Shown here: in pieces, positions 48,593 through 57,818 of the stretch
Layout of the letters: every line of letters starts with the position of its first letter
Position numbering within the stretch: position 1 is the first letter of the stretch
Source of the DNA: Terribacillus halophilus
GTDB lineage: Bacteria > Bacillota > Bacilli > Bacillales > Amphibacillaceae
Direction of reading: 5' to 3'
NCBI RefSeq assembly: GCF_900162685.1
Contig: NZ_LT727828.1
Span: 1,333,700 to 1,397,699, forward strand
Length of the DNA: 64,000 nucleotides
Made by a program: the position numbers and the translations under genes
The notes under the pieces: model-generated
Told to the model about the DNA's origin: nothing
The model's input: the letters and a program-made list of their open reading frames with translations, nothing else
The model's database searches: none

Positions 48593-50031
48593 TTTTGGCA
48601 TTTTTGGTTGTTTGGCTGGATCTTTACTTCGTGACCTGTATAGGGTTGATCCATTTTGATGTCACCTTTAGCGCAGATAGTTCCTCCGTCCCAGTCAGGT
48701 GTTATTTTTCCTTTGATATATATGTCGCCATCAGAAACTATTTTAGCATCCTCTTGTATGTGCACGTTTCCGTTTAAATGGGCATCTCCTTTTATATATA
48801 AAACAGAATTGCTTTTTAGGTTAATCTTATTTTCAATCGTAAAGTTTTTCCCTACTTCTACGTAGCTGTTATTCTCTGAATTATAAGCACCTCTTATCTC
48901 TGTATTACCTTTGATAACTACATTTGGGTTACTAGTGAGCTGTAGATTGCCCATCAAAAGGAAGTTACCTCCTGTGTTCACTTTGGCATTTTCCTGTATT
49001 GTTGTATTTCCGCCGAGAGTTACGTTTTTACCAGCAGTTACACTTGTATTCGATCTGAATTCAGTGGTTCCTCCAGTCTGCAACGATCCCTTCAGCTGAA
49101 CAGAACTTTTTGTATCAAGAATAAAAGTTCCACCGGCAGTTAGATTTCTGCCTGTGAACAAGTTTTGTGAGTGCAGGTTTACATTGTTTTTTATAAATGA
49201 ATCATCTTTTGCATTAATAATCGCATTCTGTTGACCAGTTAGATTACCGGATACGTAAAAATTGTGATCAATATTAAATTGTATAAAGATAGATGTGCTC
49301 ATCGGTATCCAAAGACTGCCGTCGTGGATATTTATTATTGGGCAGTACTTCCAATCTCCGAACTGACTGTCTGCTAATTTTGTGTCTCCATAATAATCAC
49401 AGCCGTCTGGTATTTCGTCAGTCGAGTCAGATGGTTCTTCAGGTTTATAAGGTTCCTCCGGTTCTTCCGCTACAGGCGGTTTATCTTCTTCTTTGTCATC
49501 GGGTTTTGATTCTTCATCATCTGGATTGGTGATTGGAGGAAGCGTTGGCTGTGTAATGGATACAGTAAGTTCTTCATCTGTAGGTTTTGTGAAAGCAGTA
49601 ACCACATCAAAAGTCTCGGTTTTTTTATTAATGTTTTCATGAGATATAGTAAAATTTACTTGCAAAGTTTTAACTTCTGATTGAGAATTAAAGCAATTAG
49701 GTTTAGAAGGGTCAGACCCTTTATAAGAAAATTCGATAGCTGAAAGTTTATTATCATTTAACTGTAACGTGATTATTTCATCACTTTTTGATCGAAGTAT
49801 ATTTTCCTCTTCCTTATTAAGACACATACCATCTAAATTACCGTTTTCATAAGCAGTACGTAAGACTTGTGTTACATAAGCAGCATCGTTTCTTAAACTG
49901 TTAGTCGCTTCTGCATTTGTATTGTTATGCATCGCTTGAACAGTTAGGGACACCGCAGCTACGGATACAATGCTGAATAAAAGCAATCCGGCAAGCAGTT
50001 CAATGAGCGTGAATCCTTTTTCATTCGACAT
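48589..50031 (-). CDS. Large prepilin-like protein with beta-helix repeat domain
   Basis: A 480-residue protein that begins with a type IV prepilin signal (NEKGFTLIELLAGLLLF, cleavage between Gly and Phe), has a Pro/Glu-rich linker (about 155-210, TQPTLPPITNPDDEESKPDD) and then about 230 residues of short repeats rich in G-N-x-T/L and alternating hydrophobics (GGTFILDTKSSVQLKGSLQ, GNTTIQENAKVNTGGNF, KSNSVLYIKGDAHLNGNV), the pattern of a right-handed beta-helix. Four Cys residues could form disulfides. Likely a minor pilin placed at the fibre tip as an adhesin. It is divergent from the pilus operon, with only 36 bases between the starts. Confidence 0.8.
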   Translation of the reverse strand: MSNEKGFTLIELLAGLLLFSIVSVAAVSLTVQAMHNNTNAEATNSLRNDAAYVTQVLRTAYENGNLDGMCLNKEEENILRSKSDEIITLQLNDNKLSAIEFSYKGSDPSKPNCFNSQSEVKTLQVNFTISHENINKKTETFDVVTAFTKPTDEELTVSITQPTLPPITNPDDEESKPDDKEEDKPPVAEEPEEPYKPEEPSDSTDEIPDGCDYYGDTKLADSQFGDWKYCPIINIHDGSLWIPMSTSIFIQFNIDHNFYVSGNLTGQQNAIINAKDDSFIKNNVNLHSQNLFTGRNLTAGGTFILDTKSSVQLKGSLQTGGTTEFRSNTSVTAGKNVTLGGNTTIQENAKVNTGGNFLLMGNLQLTSNPNVVIKGNTEIRGAYNSENNSYVEVGKNFTIENKINLKSNSVLYIKGDAHLNGNVHIQEDAKIVSDGDIYIKGKITPDWDGGTICAKGDIKMDQPYTGHEVKIQPNNQKCQN

Positions 50032-50067
50032 ATTAACACTCCTGAAAGATTAATAGAGGTGAGACTA

Positions 50068-50508
50068 TTGAAATTATATAAATTTAATGAGAAGGGCTTT
50101 ACCTTAATTGAGATAATGGTGAGCCTAACAATTTTAGCAATAGTGATTGTTGCTTTTGTTCCTATGTTCACTCAAGCTGCTATGCACAACAAGATAAATG
50201 GCAATACATTAAAAACAAATGAAGCGGCACATGTTGTTGCAGCAGAATATGAAAAAATCTCTGATTTGGATATTACAGCAAGTCAGCTGGCAAGTTGTAG
50301 CAGCGCAAAAAAGAGCAAGTTACCGAATTTCACGAAAACAATAGGTGGTAAAACATATACAGTTGACGTAGATGTATGTAGGTACGAAACAGGGCAGGTA
50401 GAAAACCTTGTTAAAGCTGTCTTTACCACAACAAATGGGGAAAGACCAGAAACAAAAGGGATAGCGAGAAAATTTCTAACAGTGGGTGAAACCAATGGCC
50501 AAAGTTAA
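50068..50508 (+). CDS. Minor prepilin (PilV/PilI-like)
   Basis: A 146-residue minor prepilin: signal NEKGFTLIEIMVSLTILAIVIVAF with cleavage after Gly and the conserved Glu5, then a soluble domain with two cysteines (CSSAKK, VDVCRYE). First gene of the pilus operon. The start is TTG 50068, behind AGAGGTG. It probably primes pilus assembly together with the next gene. Its promoter must lie inside or over the divergent prepilin gene. Confidence 0.82.
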   Translation: MKLYKFNEKGFTLIEIMVSLTILAIVIVAFVPMFTQAAMHNKINGNTLKTNEAAHVVAAEYEKISDLDITASQLASCSSAKKSKLPNFTKTIGGKTYTVDVDVCRYETGQVENLVKAVFTTTNGERPETKGIARKFLTVGETNGQS

Positions 50509-50896
50509 TAATGAAAAAGGTGCAGCATTGGTTTTAGTCCTCTGGATTATCGTGCTGTTTGTTGTTTTAGGAACAATTCTATTTGCGCAGCTGCTAACCA
50601 CTTCTAAACAAATGGTGAAGCAAGAAGAAGCTGCTGCTGAAACTGATATTATAAATATGTCTGCAATATATGTGAGTACATACTTAAAACAACATGGCGG
50701 AACTGAGGGCATTACGGAAAAAGAAATGTCTAGCTTAGTTAACAACGTACCTGATTCAATAAATATTGATGACTTTACCGCTACACTTAGACCAAAACTT
50801 GAGTTGGATAAAAATCAAATCGAATTGACGGTAATAGTAAGTGATAAAAATGATAATAAACGTACAGAGGTTGAATACATCCCCATCTCCAGATAG
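50495..50896 (+). CDS. Minor pilin PilX/GspK-like
   Basis: A 133-residue protein with the N-terminal EKGAALVLVLWIIVLFVVLGTILF of PilX/GspK-type minor pilins, which keep the Gly cleavage site but lack Glu5, as pilins at the very tip do. The soluble part is short and acidic. ATG 50495 overlaps the upstream gene by 14 bases and has GGGTG before it. Confidence 0.75.
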   Translation: MAKVNNEKGAALVLVLWIIVLFVVLGTILFAQLLTTSKQMVKQEEAAAETDIINMSAIYVSTYLKQHGGTEGITEKEMSSLVNNVPDSINIDDFTATLRPKLELDKNQIELTVIVSDKNDNKRTEVEYIPISR

Positions 50897-51031
50897 TTCC
50901 AAAGTTCCATCAGAATTCCTATTTATGTTACTTTAGTATTGCTTACATTTTAATCTAAGACTATATTAATAGTAATCTATTGACAAGAGACAGTGAAGAT
51001 TTTGTAGAAACTTAAGATAGGAAGTGGAAGT

Positions 51032-52654
51032 GTGGCGAAAAAGAGAAAACTGGGTGAACTGCTGAAAAGGGCAGAGCTTGTTACAGAAGAGCAGATCGTA
51101 GCGGCAATTCAAGAACAGCGGCCGGGTCAAAAATTAGGGGATGTGCTGCTTGAAAAAGGATATATCACCGAACAGCAACTAATTGAAGTATTAGAATTTC
51201 AGTTAGGGATCCCGCATGTTTCACTTTTCCGTTATCCATTCCAATTTGACTTAGTAAAGCTTCTTCCGATTCAGTTCGCCAGAAAAAGTGTCGTGATTCC
51301 ACTAAGCAGAGAAAATAACGTGCTGACGGTTGCGATGCATGATCCAATGGATTATTACGCGATTGATGATATGGAGATGTATACCGGGTTCTCGATTAAA
51401 CCGGTCATTGCCGCTAAAGCAGAAATCTTGGAAGCAATAACGGCTGTCTACAAAGAAGCAGAATCTGGTGAATCACGTTCCGAGGCGGCGGCAGAAGCGG
51501 CGCCAGCGATTCGTATCGTAGAGCAGCTTATTAGCTCAGGTGTTCAGCTGAAAGCTAGTGATATACATATGGACCCTTACGAAACAGAAGTGCAAGTTCG
51601 CTATCGGATTGATGGTGACCTTCGCCGGGAAAGAACCTTGCCTAAATCAATTCAGGCAGCGGTAGTGGCTCGCGTTAAAATTTTAGCTAACATGAACATT
51701 ACAGAAACTCGACTGCCGCAGGATGGGCGAATTAAGCTAAAAATGGAAAACACACATGTGGACCTTCGTATAAGTGTGCTTCCAACTGTTTACGGAGAAA
51801 AAGTGGTTATTCGGATTCTTGACTTAAGCAATGTAATTAAAGGACTAAACGAGTTAGATTTTAGCGAAGATAATTATCAGAAATACAGTCGGCTTATTGA
51901 GCAGCCCTCTGGTCTAATATTGTTTACCGGTCCAACTGGTTCTGGTAAATCCTCAGGTCTATATGCATCTATTAATCACTTGAATCGCGAGCAGTTTAAT
52001 ATTATCACGGTTGAAGACCCGGTAGAGTTTGAACTGCAAGGTGTGAACCAGATGCAAGTGAACAGCAGCATCGGACTAACCTTTGCAACAGGACTGCGGT
52101 CAATTCTTCGTCAAGACCCGAATATTATCATGGTCGGGGAGATCCGGGATAGTGAGACGGCAGAGATTGCCATCCGTGCTTCCCTTACTGGTCACCTTGT
52201 TTTCAGTACGTTACATACAAATAACGCCATTGCATCTATACCGCGTTTAATGGACATGAAGATAGAGCCATATTTAGTTGTCTCCTCTGTGACAGGGGTT
52301 GTAGCACAACGCCTCGTGAAACGCATATGCCGAGACTGTAAACAAGCATATACACCAACTAACGTAGAAGCGGAACTACTAGCAAGACACGGTTTAGAAA
52401 GTGACCAGCTATTTCGCGGTATGGGGTGTAACAGCTGTAAGCAGACAGGTTATAGAGGGCGGATGGCTGTACATGAGCTGCTCGTTGTCGATGATCAAAT
52501 TCGTGATTTGCTTATTCAGCAGCGTTCGGTGGATACAATTAAGCAAGCAGCCATAGAAAATGGAATGAAAATGTTAATCGATGATGGGTTAGAGAAAGCG
52601 ATACAAGGCATGACAACAGTGGAAGAAGTATTGCGGATTACGGTAGATAGTTAA
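51032..52654 (+). CDS. pilB: Type IV pilus assembly ATPase PilB
   Basis: A 540-residue hexameric motor ATPase that powers pilus extension. The N-terminal MshEN-type domain (KLGELL...IVAAIQEQ and KLGDVLLEKGYITEQQL..LEFQ) has the two repeats that bind c-di-GMP in related proteins. It is followed by the ATPase core: Walker A GPTGSGKSS, Asp box VEDPVEFE, Walker B IIMVGEIRD, His box TLHTN, and the zinc motif CRDCK...CNSCKQTG. GTG start behind AGGAAGTG. The next gene follows after 11 bases. Confidence 0.93.
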   Translation: MAKKRKLGELLKRAELVTEEQIVAAIQEQRPGQKLGDVLLEKGYITEQQLIEVLEFQLGIPHVSLFRYPFQFDLVKLLPIQFARKSVVIPLSRENNVLTVAMHDPMDYYAIDDMEMYTGFSIKPVIAAKAEILEAITAVYKEAESGESRSEAAAEAAPAIRIVEQLISSGVQLKASDIHMDPYETEVQVRYRIDGDLRRERTLPKSIQAAVVARVKILANMNITETRLPQDGRIKLKMENTHVDLRISVLPTVYGEKVVIRILDLSNVIKGLNELDFSEDNYQKYSRLIEQPSGLILFTGPTGSGKSSGLYASINHLNREQFNIITVEDPVEFELQGVNQMQVNSSIGLTFATGLRSILRQDPNIIMVGEIRDSETAEIAIRASLTGHLVFSTLHTNNAIASIPRLMDMKIEPYLVVSSVTGVVAQRLVKRICRDCKQAYTPTNVEAELLARHGLESDQLFRGMGCNSCKQTGYRGRMAVHELLVVDDQIRDLLIQQRSVDTIKQAAIENGMKMLIDDGLEKAIQGMTTVEEVLRITVDS

Positions 52655-52665
52655 GGAGCGTCCAG

Positions 52666-53706
52666 ATGAGAGAGACTTTTGATCAGCTATTGATAACAGC
52701 AATGGAAATGAAAGCATCCGATATTCATTTGACAGTGGCAGTTCCGCCAATCTTTCGTGTGCACGGTGTCCTGCGCCGTCATCAGGGAGAAAACCTGAAG
52801 CCTGAGGATACAGAAGGAATGGCAAAAGCGATTTTAAGTGAAAAAAACTGGAATCGATTTAAAGAAGCAGGGGAAGTTGATTTTTCCTATAGTATTCCTG
52901 GTATTTCACGGTTTCGGATTAATGCTTATCACCAAAGAGGCTGCGTTTCTTTAGCGGTCCGTGTTGTCCCGACCAACGTGCCAACGCTAACTGATCTGGA
53001 TTTGCCGGATGTACTGCGCATGCTATCTGGAAAACCTCAGGGCTTAGTTCTTGTAACAGGTCCGACTGGCAGCGGGAAGAGTACCACTTTAGCTGCGATG
53101 ATTCACCATATGAATACGAGCATGCAGCGGCACATCATTACGTTGGAAGATCCAATTGAGTATTTACACAGTCATAATCAATGTATTATCGACCAGCGGG
53201 AAGTGGGCTTGGATACGGATAATTTCGCAAATGGTCTGCGCGCTTGTTTGCGCCAAGATCCGGATGTCATTCTTGTGGGAGAGCTGCGAGACTTAGAAAC
53301 GATATCGACAGCTATAACAGCAGCCGAAACGGGTCACCTCGTATTAGCAACGTTGCATACGAGTTCCGCGTCACAAACAATCGATCGGATTATCGACGTG
53401 TTTCCAGCTGAACAACAGCCGCAAATTCGTATTCAATTAGCTAGTGTGCTGTCTGCAGTGCTATCGCAGCGACTCGTTCGCCGAGCCGATGGACAAGGGC
53501 GTAAAGCATTAACAGAGTTACTCATTAACACATCAGCAATCAAAAACTTGATTCGCAATGGGAAAATGCATCAGATTCCAAGTATTATGCAAACGTCGCG
53601 TGATCAAGGTATGCATACGATGGACATGAGCATTCGCAAAATGGTGTCCGCAGGAATCGTAACGATGGAGCAAGTGACACCATTCTTGGAAGAGCGAGGG
53701 GTATAA
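52666..53706 (+). CDS. pilT: Twitching motility retraction ATPase PilT
   Basis: A 346-residue retraction motor: Walker A GPTGSGKSTT, Asp box LEDPIEY, Walker B VILVGELRD, His box ATLHTSSA and the C-terminal AIKNLIRNGKMHQIPSIMQ typical of PilT (AIRNLIRE motif). It lacks the PilB zinc motif. PilT is absent from the ComG competence machine, so this locus encodes a retractile pilus. The last base of its stop codon touches the first of pilC. Confidence 0.93.
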   Translation: MRETFDQLLITAMEMKASDIHLTVAVPPIFRVHGVLRRHQGENLKPEDTEGMAKAILSEKNWNRFKEAGEVDFSYSIPGISRFRINAYHQRGCVSLAVRVVPTNVPTLTDLDLPDVLRMLSGKPQGLVLVTGPTGSGKSTTLAAMIHHMNTSMQRHIITLEDPIEYLHSHNQCIIDQREVGLDTDNFANGLRACLRQDPDVILVGELRDLETISTAITAAETGHLVLATLHTSSASQTIDRIIDVFPAEQQPQIRIQLASVLSAVLSQRLVRRADGQGRKALTELLINTSAIKNLIRNGKMHQIPSIMQTSRDQGMHTMDMSIRKMVSAGIVTMEQVTPFLEERGV

Positions 53707-54912
53707 ATGCATTACTTTCAATACAATGCTCGAGATATGCTAGGTAAAGCAAAGCGAGGCAAAGTGCAAGCAGATAATCGCAGTGAAGCGCTAGAAAAGC
53801 TGCAAGCGCAGCAGCTTATTGTTTTTAAGCTGCGCGAATTGAATCGCACATTAAATAAAGAACTTTCGTTCGGAAAACGAGTGAAGAAAAAAGAATTTAT
53901 CATCTTCCTCCGCCAATTATCAACACTTATTGAAGCGGGTGTTTCGTTAGTAGAAGCAACAGGCTTGCTGCAGGAACAAACAAAAGATAAGTTTTTAAAA
54001 GAAACGCTAAAAGTTGTTCGTACAGACCTTGTGGAAGGTGTTCGTTTCTCAGATTCTGTTGAAAAGCATCCAAAAATATTTCCTGAGTTGTTCGTAAATA
54101 TGATTCGCGCGGGAGAAGCGAGCGGGGAACTTGACGATGTATTAAACAAGATGGCGGTTTATTATGAGAAACAATACGACATGCGGCAAAAAGTAATTAC
54201 AGCAATGAGCTATCCAGTTCTCGTAGCATTTGTTGCCATAGGGATTTGTGTGGCGCTTCTGGTGGTTGTCTTTCCACAATTTACCGGTATGTTTGCCAGT
54301 ATGGATGCAGAACTTCCAGCCTATACAGCTTTCGTTTTAAGTTTATCAGAAGGTATGCAGAAATATTGGTACCTTGGTATAGTTTTCTTGCTTTTATGTG
54401 CTGTACTATATCGGGTAATTATTTCAAAGCCCGAAGGAAAACTTTTTATAGACAAAGTTAGATTGCGGATCCCTGTGCTCGGAAGTTTTTATCAAAAAGC
54501 GATTCTTGCCCGGATGACTCGAACAATGAGCTCACTGCTTGAAAGCTCCGTACCTATTTTGGATACTTTGCAAATATCAAGCCGTATTTTGCAGAATAAA
54601 GTAATGGAGCAAGTTATACAGGACTGCTATGAAACAATTGAGAAAGGTGACTCACTTGCCAAGCCGATGGAAGCGCATTGGGCGTTCCCGCCGATGATTA
54701 CGCAAATGATTCGGGTGGGAGAGAAATCTGGTTCGCTGGACAGCTTGCTGCATCGAGCTGCTGATTTTTATGAACAGGAACTTGATTATGCTGCTGAGAG
54801 ATTGAAAGCTATGCTCGAGCCAATCTTAATTCTTATCCTTTCAGCAATGGTTGGTAGTATTGTCACAGCAGTTGTTATTCCAATGTTCTCCATGTATGAA
54901 AACTTGCAGTAG
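53707..54912 (+). CDS. pilC: Type IV pilus inner-membrane platform protein PilC
   Basis: A 401-residue platform protein with two T2SSF domains, each with FLRQLSTLIEAGVSLVEA-like openings (about residues 65-190 and 270-395), and three membrane segments (around 170, 215 and 375). It couples the cytoplasmic ATPases to pilin polymerisation. It follows pilT with no gap. Confidence 0.92.
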   Translation: MHYFQYNARDMLGKAKRGKVQADNRSEALEKLQAQQLIVFKLRELNRTLNKELSFGKRVKKKEFIIFLRQLSTLIEAGVSLVEATGLLQEQTKDKFLKETLKVVRTDLVEGVRFSDSVEKHPKIFPELFVNMIRAGEASGELDDVLNKMAVYYEKQYDMRQKVITAMSYPVLVAFVAIGICVALLVVVFPQFTGMFASMDAELPAYTAFVLSLSEGMQKYWYLGIVFLLLCAVLYRVIISKPEGKLFIDKVRLRIPVLGSFYQKAILARMTRTMSSLLESSVPILDTLQISSRILQNKVMEQVIQDCYETIEKGDSLAKPMEAHWAFPPMITQMIRVGEKSGSLDSLLHRAADFYEQELDYAAERLKAMLEPILILILSAMVGSIVTAVVIPMFSMYENLQ

Positions 54913-54981
54913 GAAAGAACTACAAAAATGACAAAATAACTGTAAATTTTTCATATTGCGGGTAGATTTTCTACAATAGTT

Positions 54982-54990
54982 TGATATAAT
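54982..54990 (+). promoter_or_regulatory. Extended -10 promoter of the pilin gene
   Basis: TGATATAAT, an extended -10 with no clear -35, 143 bases before the major pilin start; it would give the pilin its own high-level transcript. Confidence 0.55.
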
Positions 54991-55054
54991 CTTACTAGAT
55001 TAATAGGAAGCGTTGAAAAAATAACTCTATGTGGGCACTTGGTTATTTTGGAGC

Positions 55055-55111
55055 TAGTAGTGCAACCGGCCATATTGATCACACTTGTTTCCACATGGCC
55101 GGAAACTACTA
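55055..55111 (+). promoter_or_regulatory. 5' UTR hairpin of the pilin mRNA
   Basis: Two-part stem: TAGTAGT/ACTACTA outside and CCGGCCAT/ATGGCCGG inside, both perfect, separated by a small internal loop. It ends eight bases before AAGGAG of the pilin ribosome site and has no T-run. A mRNA-protecting or regulatory structure is likely. Confidence 0.6.
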
Positions 55112-55133
55112 CATAATAAAGGAGAGTCCATGT

Positions 55134-55526
55134 ATGATGAAATTTTTGAAAAAGAAAATGAAGTCAGAGAAAGGTTTTACACTTGTTGAGTTATTAGCAG
55201 TTATTGTTATTTTGGGTATTTTGGCTGCGATTGCGATTCCTGCTATTGGTAGTATCATCTCTAACACGAAGCAAGATTCTATTGATGCTTCTGCGCAACA
55301 AATGATTGAGGCTGCTAGATTGGCTGAAGCTGCAGGAGATTTAGCTCGTGGAGATAGTATTACATTACAAACGCTTGTGGATGAAGGTTACCTCAAACAG
55401 CCTGTTAACCCTGATACTAATGAAGATATTACAACAGGTAAAGTGACTTTATCAGATGATGGTGAGTTTACTGCAACTATTGAAGGTGGTAGTGGAGAAT
55501 ACACTGCTGGTGCTGACCCAGAATAA
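55134..55526 (+). CDS. pilA: Major type IV pilin
   Basis: A 130-residue pilin: short basic leader, EKGFTLVELLAVIVILGILAAIAIP (cleavage after Gly, Glu5 present), then a soluble domain with no cysteines, very acidic at its C-terminus. The leader and the high quality of the ribosome site (AAAGGAGAG) suggest the abundant subunit. The longer frame upstream of ATG 55134 runs through the UTR hairpin and is not coding. A hairpin follows the stop. Confidence 0.9.
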   Translation: MMKFLKKKMKSEKGFTLVELLAVIVILGILAAIAIPAIGSIISNTKQDSIDASAQQMIEAARLAEAAGDLARGDSITLQTLVDEGYLKQPVNPDTNEDITTGKVTLSDDGEFTATIEGGSGEYTAGADPE

Positions 55527-55536
55527 TTAACAATCT

Positions 55537-55567
55537 ACAGAAATCTCTCTTTGTGAGAGATTTCTGT
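55537..55567 (+). terminator. Hairpin after the pilin gene, partial terminator
   Basis: ACAGAAATCTCTC/GAGAGATTTCTGT stem with a weak T-run (TTCTTT). Probably lets part of the transcripts continue into pilD, giving excess pilin. Confidence 0.7.
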
Positions 55568-55593
55568 TCTTTACTAATAAAAGGTGTGATACT

Positions 55594-56349
55594 TTGTCAA
55601 TTTTTCTACTATTATACGTTATTATTTTTGGCTCGGTCCTCGGTTCCTTCTACAATGTCGTAGGCATGCGGATACCTGAAAAAAAGATGTTCCAATCCGA
55701 ACGCTCTTACTGCCCTAATTGTAAGCAGCAGATTAAAGCATACGATCTAATACCAGTAATCTCCTACATAATCCTTGGCGGAAAATGTCGCAGCTGCAAA
55801 CAGAAGATTTCCCCACTCTATCCCTTCACGGAACTGGCAACAGGCTTATTATTTGGCTATAGCTATTATGTAATCGGACTGGAATGGGAGCTGATTACTG
55901 CTTTTGTTTTCGTATCTATGGCTGCGATTCTGTTCGTTACGGATATGAAATTTATGCTGATTCCGAATAAGATATTGCTGTTCTTTCTTCCACTATTCAT
56001 TATTCTCCGTGTCATCACTCCATTAGACCCTTGGTGGGATTCTATCATTGGAGCTGTCGTAGCATTTGTGCTGCTTTTCCTTGTAATTCTATTCAGCCGA
56101 GGCGGAATGGGCGGCGGGGATTTGAAGCTGTTTGTCGTACTGGGAGTCGTGCTTGGCTGGAAGGGTGTTTTGCTTACGTTCTTCTTATCGTCGGTTATTG
56201 GGGCGATAATCAGTTTCGTGCTCCTTTTGACAAAGGTGCTGAAGCGGAAGCAGGCTATTCCTTTTGGCCCTTACATTCTGCTCGGGGCACTGATTACTTA
56301 TTTCCATGGAGAAGCAATGATAAGCTGGTACATTAATTCATTCTTTTAA
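55594..56349 (+). CDS. pilD: Prepilin peptidase (PilD/ComC)
   Basis: A 251-residue membrane protease and N-methylase that processes all prepilins of the locus. It has the cytoplasmic zinc-type cysteine pairs (CPNCKQ and CRSCKQ), the active-site aspartates (VTDMKFMLIPNK and GMGGGDLK) and about seven membrane segments. TTG start behind AAAGGTG. It sits where comC is found in B. subtilis (between folC and spoIIB) and may also serve a ComG system elsewhere. Confidence 0.93.
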   Translation: MSIFLLLYVIIFGSVLGSFYNVVGMRIPEKKMFQSERSYCPNCKQQIKAYDLIPVISYIILGGKCRSCKQKISPLYPFTELATGLLFGYSYYVIGLEWELITAFVFVSMAAILFVTDMKFMLIPNKILLFFLPLFIILRVITPLDPWWDSIIGAVVAFVLLFLVILFSRGGMGGGDLKLFVVLGVVLGWKGVLLTFFLSSVIGAIISFVLLLTKVLKRKQAIPFGPYILLGALITYFHGEAMISWYINSFF

Positions 56350-56362
56350 ATGAGGGTCGTTC

Positions 56363-57313
56363 ATGTTTAAAAAGCAAAGCAAACAAGTGTACATCATCAT
56401 TCAAGAAAACGTTTTGCGCTATGCAGCAGGTGAGCCTGCTGGATTTCGCAATGGCAATACATATGGCAGTTTGGAAATGCCGCAGGGAACAATCCGAAAC
56501 GGAAAATTGGAATCTGCCGAACAATTCATAAAGGTTGTCCGAAAAGTAGTGGAAGAAAACAACTGGCGCGGCCGCAATCTATTATTTACATTGCCTGACC
56601 AAGCGGTAACGTTGCGGCAGCATCAAGTGCCGAGTCAATTGAAACGGGAGGAGATTAAACCGTTTCTGTATACAGAATTACAGCACACAATTCAGCTGCC
56701 TTTTGAGGATCCGGTTTTGGATTTTGAATTGCTCGCTGAAGGAGAAGAAGAACATACCATTCTGTTAGTTGCATATCCTGGCAAGCGTGTTGATGCGTTT
56801 CAGCAAGCATTTAAAGAAGCGGGACTTCAGCCGATTACAGCAGATTTGGCTTCTTTATCTCTTTATCGTCTATATACGAAACAGTACGAGGAAACGGCTG
56901 CTGATCATCTTCTTTTATTGCAATGGAATCACAGCGGTCTTATTTTAACAGCATTTCATCAAGACATGCCTTTGTTTATTCGTCAGTCACAATCTAGTTT
57001 TGGAAACTTGCAGGAGCATATGGAGCAAGATTTGTTTTATACAGAAGAAACGGACCGAGCGAACGCTTATTTACAAGAGCAGCTCACGGAAATTGAGCGC
57101 TTTATGGATTTCTACCGCTATTCCGTTATGAACGGCGAATCTGGTATTACAAAGCTGCTTGTTTCTGGAGATTATGAACAGCTGAGTGAAGTAATCGATG
57201 AACTTAGACAGCGCCTGCAAATCGAGACAGTAACATTCCAGCGTGAGTTAATGGAAGAACTGCCTCTTGCCTACGCTGATGTGCTGGGTTTGTCGATGAA
57301 AGGGGATAAATAG
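56363..57313 (+). CDS. pilM: Type IV pilus assembly protein PilM
   Basis: A 316-residue actin-like cytoplasmic protein that recruits PilN. It begins with a beta-strand-rich stretch (YIIIQENVLRYAAG), has TLPDQAVTLRQHQVP in the place of the family's catalytic-fold segment, and ATPase-like sub-domains. Sequence is diverged from the Gram-negative family, so the call rests on fold pattern, length and position directly before pilN and pilO. The start lies behind GAGGGTCG. Confidence 0.75.
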   Translation: MFKKQSKQVYIIIQENVLRYAAGEPAGFRNGNTYGSLEMPQGTIRNGKLESAEQFIKVVRKVVEENNWRGRNLLFTLPDQAVTLRQHQVPSQLKREEIKPFLYTELQHTIQLPFEDPVLDFELLAEGEEEHTILLVAYPGKRVDAFQQAFKEAGLQPITADLASLSLYRLYTKQYEETAADHLLLLQWNHSGLILTAFHQDMPLFIRQSQSSFGNLQEHMEQDLFYTEETDRANAYLQEQLTEIERFMDFYRYSVMNGESGITKLLVSGDYEQLSEVIDELRQRLQIETVTFQRELMEELPLAYADVLGLSMKGDK

Positions 57314-57314
57314 G

Positions 57315-57818
57315 ATGCTGGATATTAATTTACTCCGAAATCAATCACAGGAGCATCGTTCCCCGGTTCTTTTCCTGAGTATTTTAGGAGCTATTATACT
57401 TGTTTGTGCAGTTTTGTTTACGTGGCAGCTTCTCTCAGCTAAAGGACAGCTGCAAGACTTGGAGACCCAACAAGCCGCAAATCAAACAGAGCTTGATGCA
57501 ATGACACCAGACTCCTCCAATAACACCGGCACAGCAATGCCTTATGCAGTTGAGTTGATGGACAAGCTCAAAGGCTTAGCGCCTGAAGGAACAGAACTGA
57601 TTAGTTACAATGCACCTGGGATAGAACCTGTAACGGTAACCGTGCTTGTGGAGAACGCGGATAGTGCTGCTGATTACATTCAAGCGGTCCAAGATACCGG
57701 TTTTGTGTCTCGTGCGTCCTTACAGTCAATGACGCCGCAAGGAGCTAATAGTTTTCAAGCAGTATTTATCTTTACTATAGATCAAGCTGCTTGGACAAGC
57801 GAGGTGACAGCAGAATGA
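57315..57818 (+). CDS. pilN: Type IV pilus assembly protein PilN
   Basis: A 167-residue single-pass membrane protein: short N-terminus with DINLLRNQ (the PilM-binding motif), one membrane helix (VLFLSILGAIILVCAVLFTWQL), a coiled coil (LQDLETQQAANQTELDAM) and a ferredoxin-like extracytoplasmic domain. It partners PilM and PilO in the alignment complex. Two bases behind pilM. Confidence 0.85.
   Translation: MLDINLLRNQSQEHRSPVLFLSILGAIILVCAVLFTWQLLSAKGQLQDLETQQAANQTELDAMTPDSSNNTGTAMPYAVELMDKLKGLAPEGTELISYNAPGIEPVTVTVLVENADSAADYIQAVQDTGFVSRASLQSMTPQGANSFQAVFIFTIDQAAWTSEVTAE

Noticed and set aside
55029..55133. N-terminal extension of the pilin frame
   Set aside because: It runs through a perfect hairpin and lacks a ribosome site; the ATG at 55134 follows AAGGAG and gives a normal prepilin leader.
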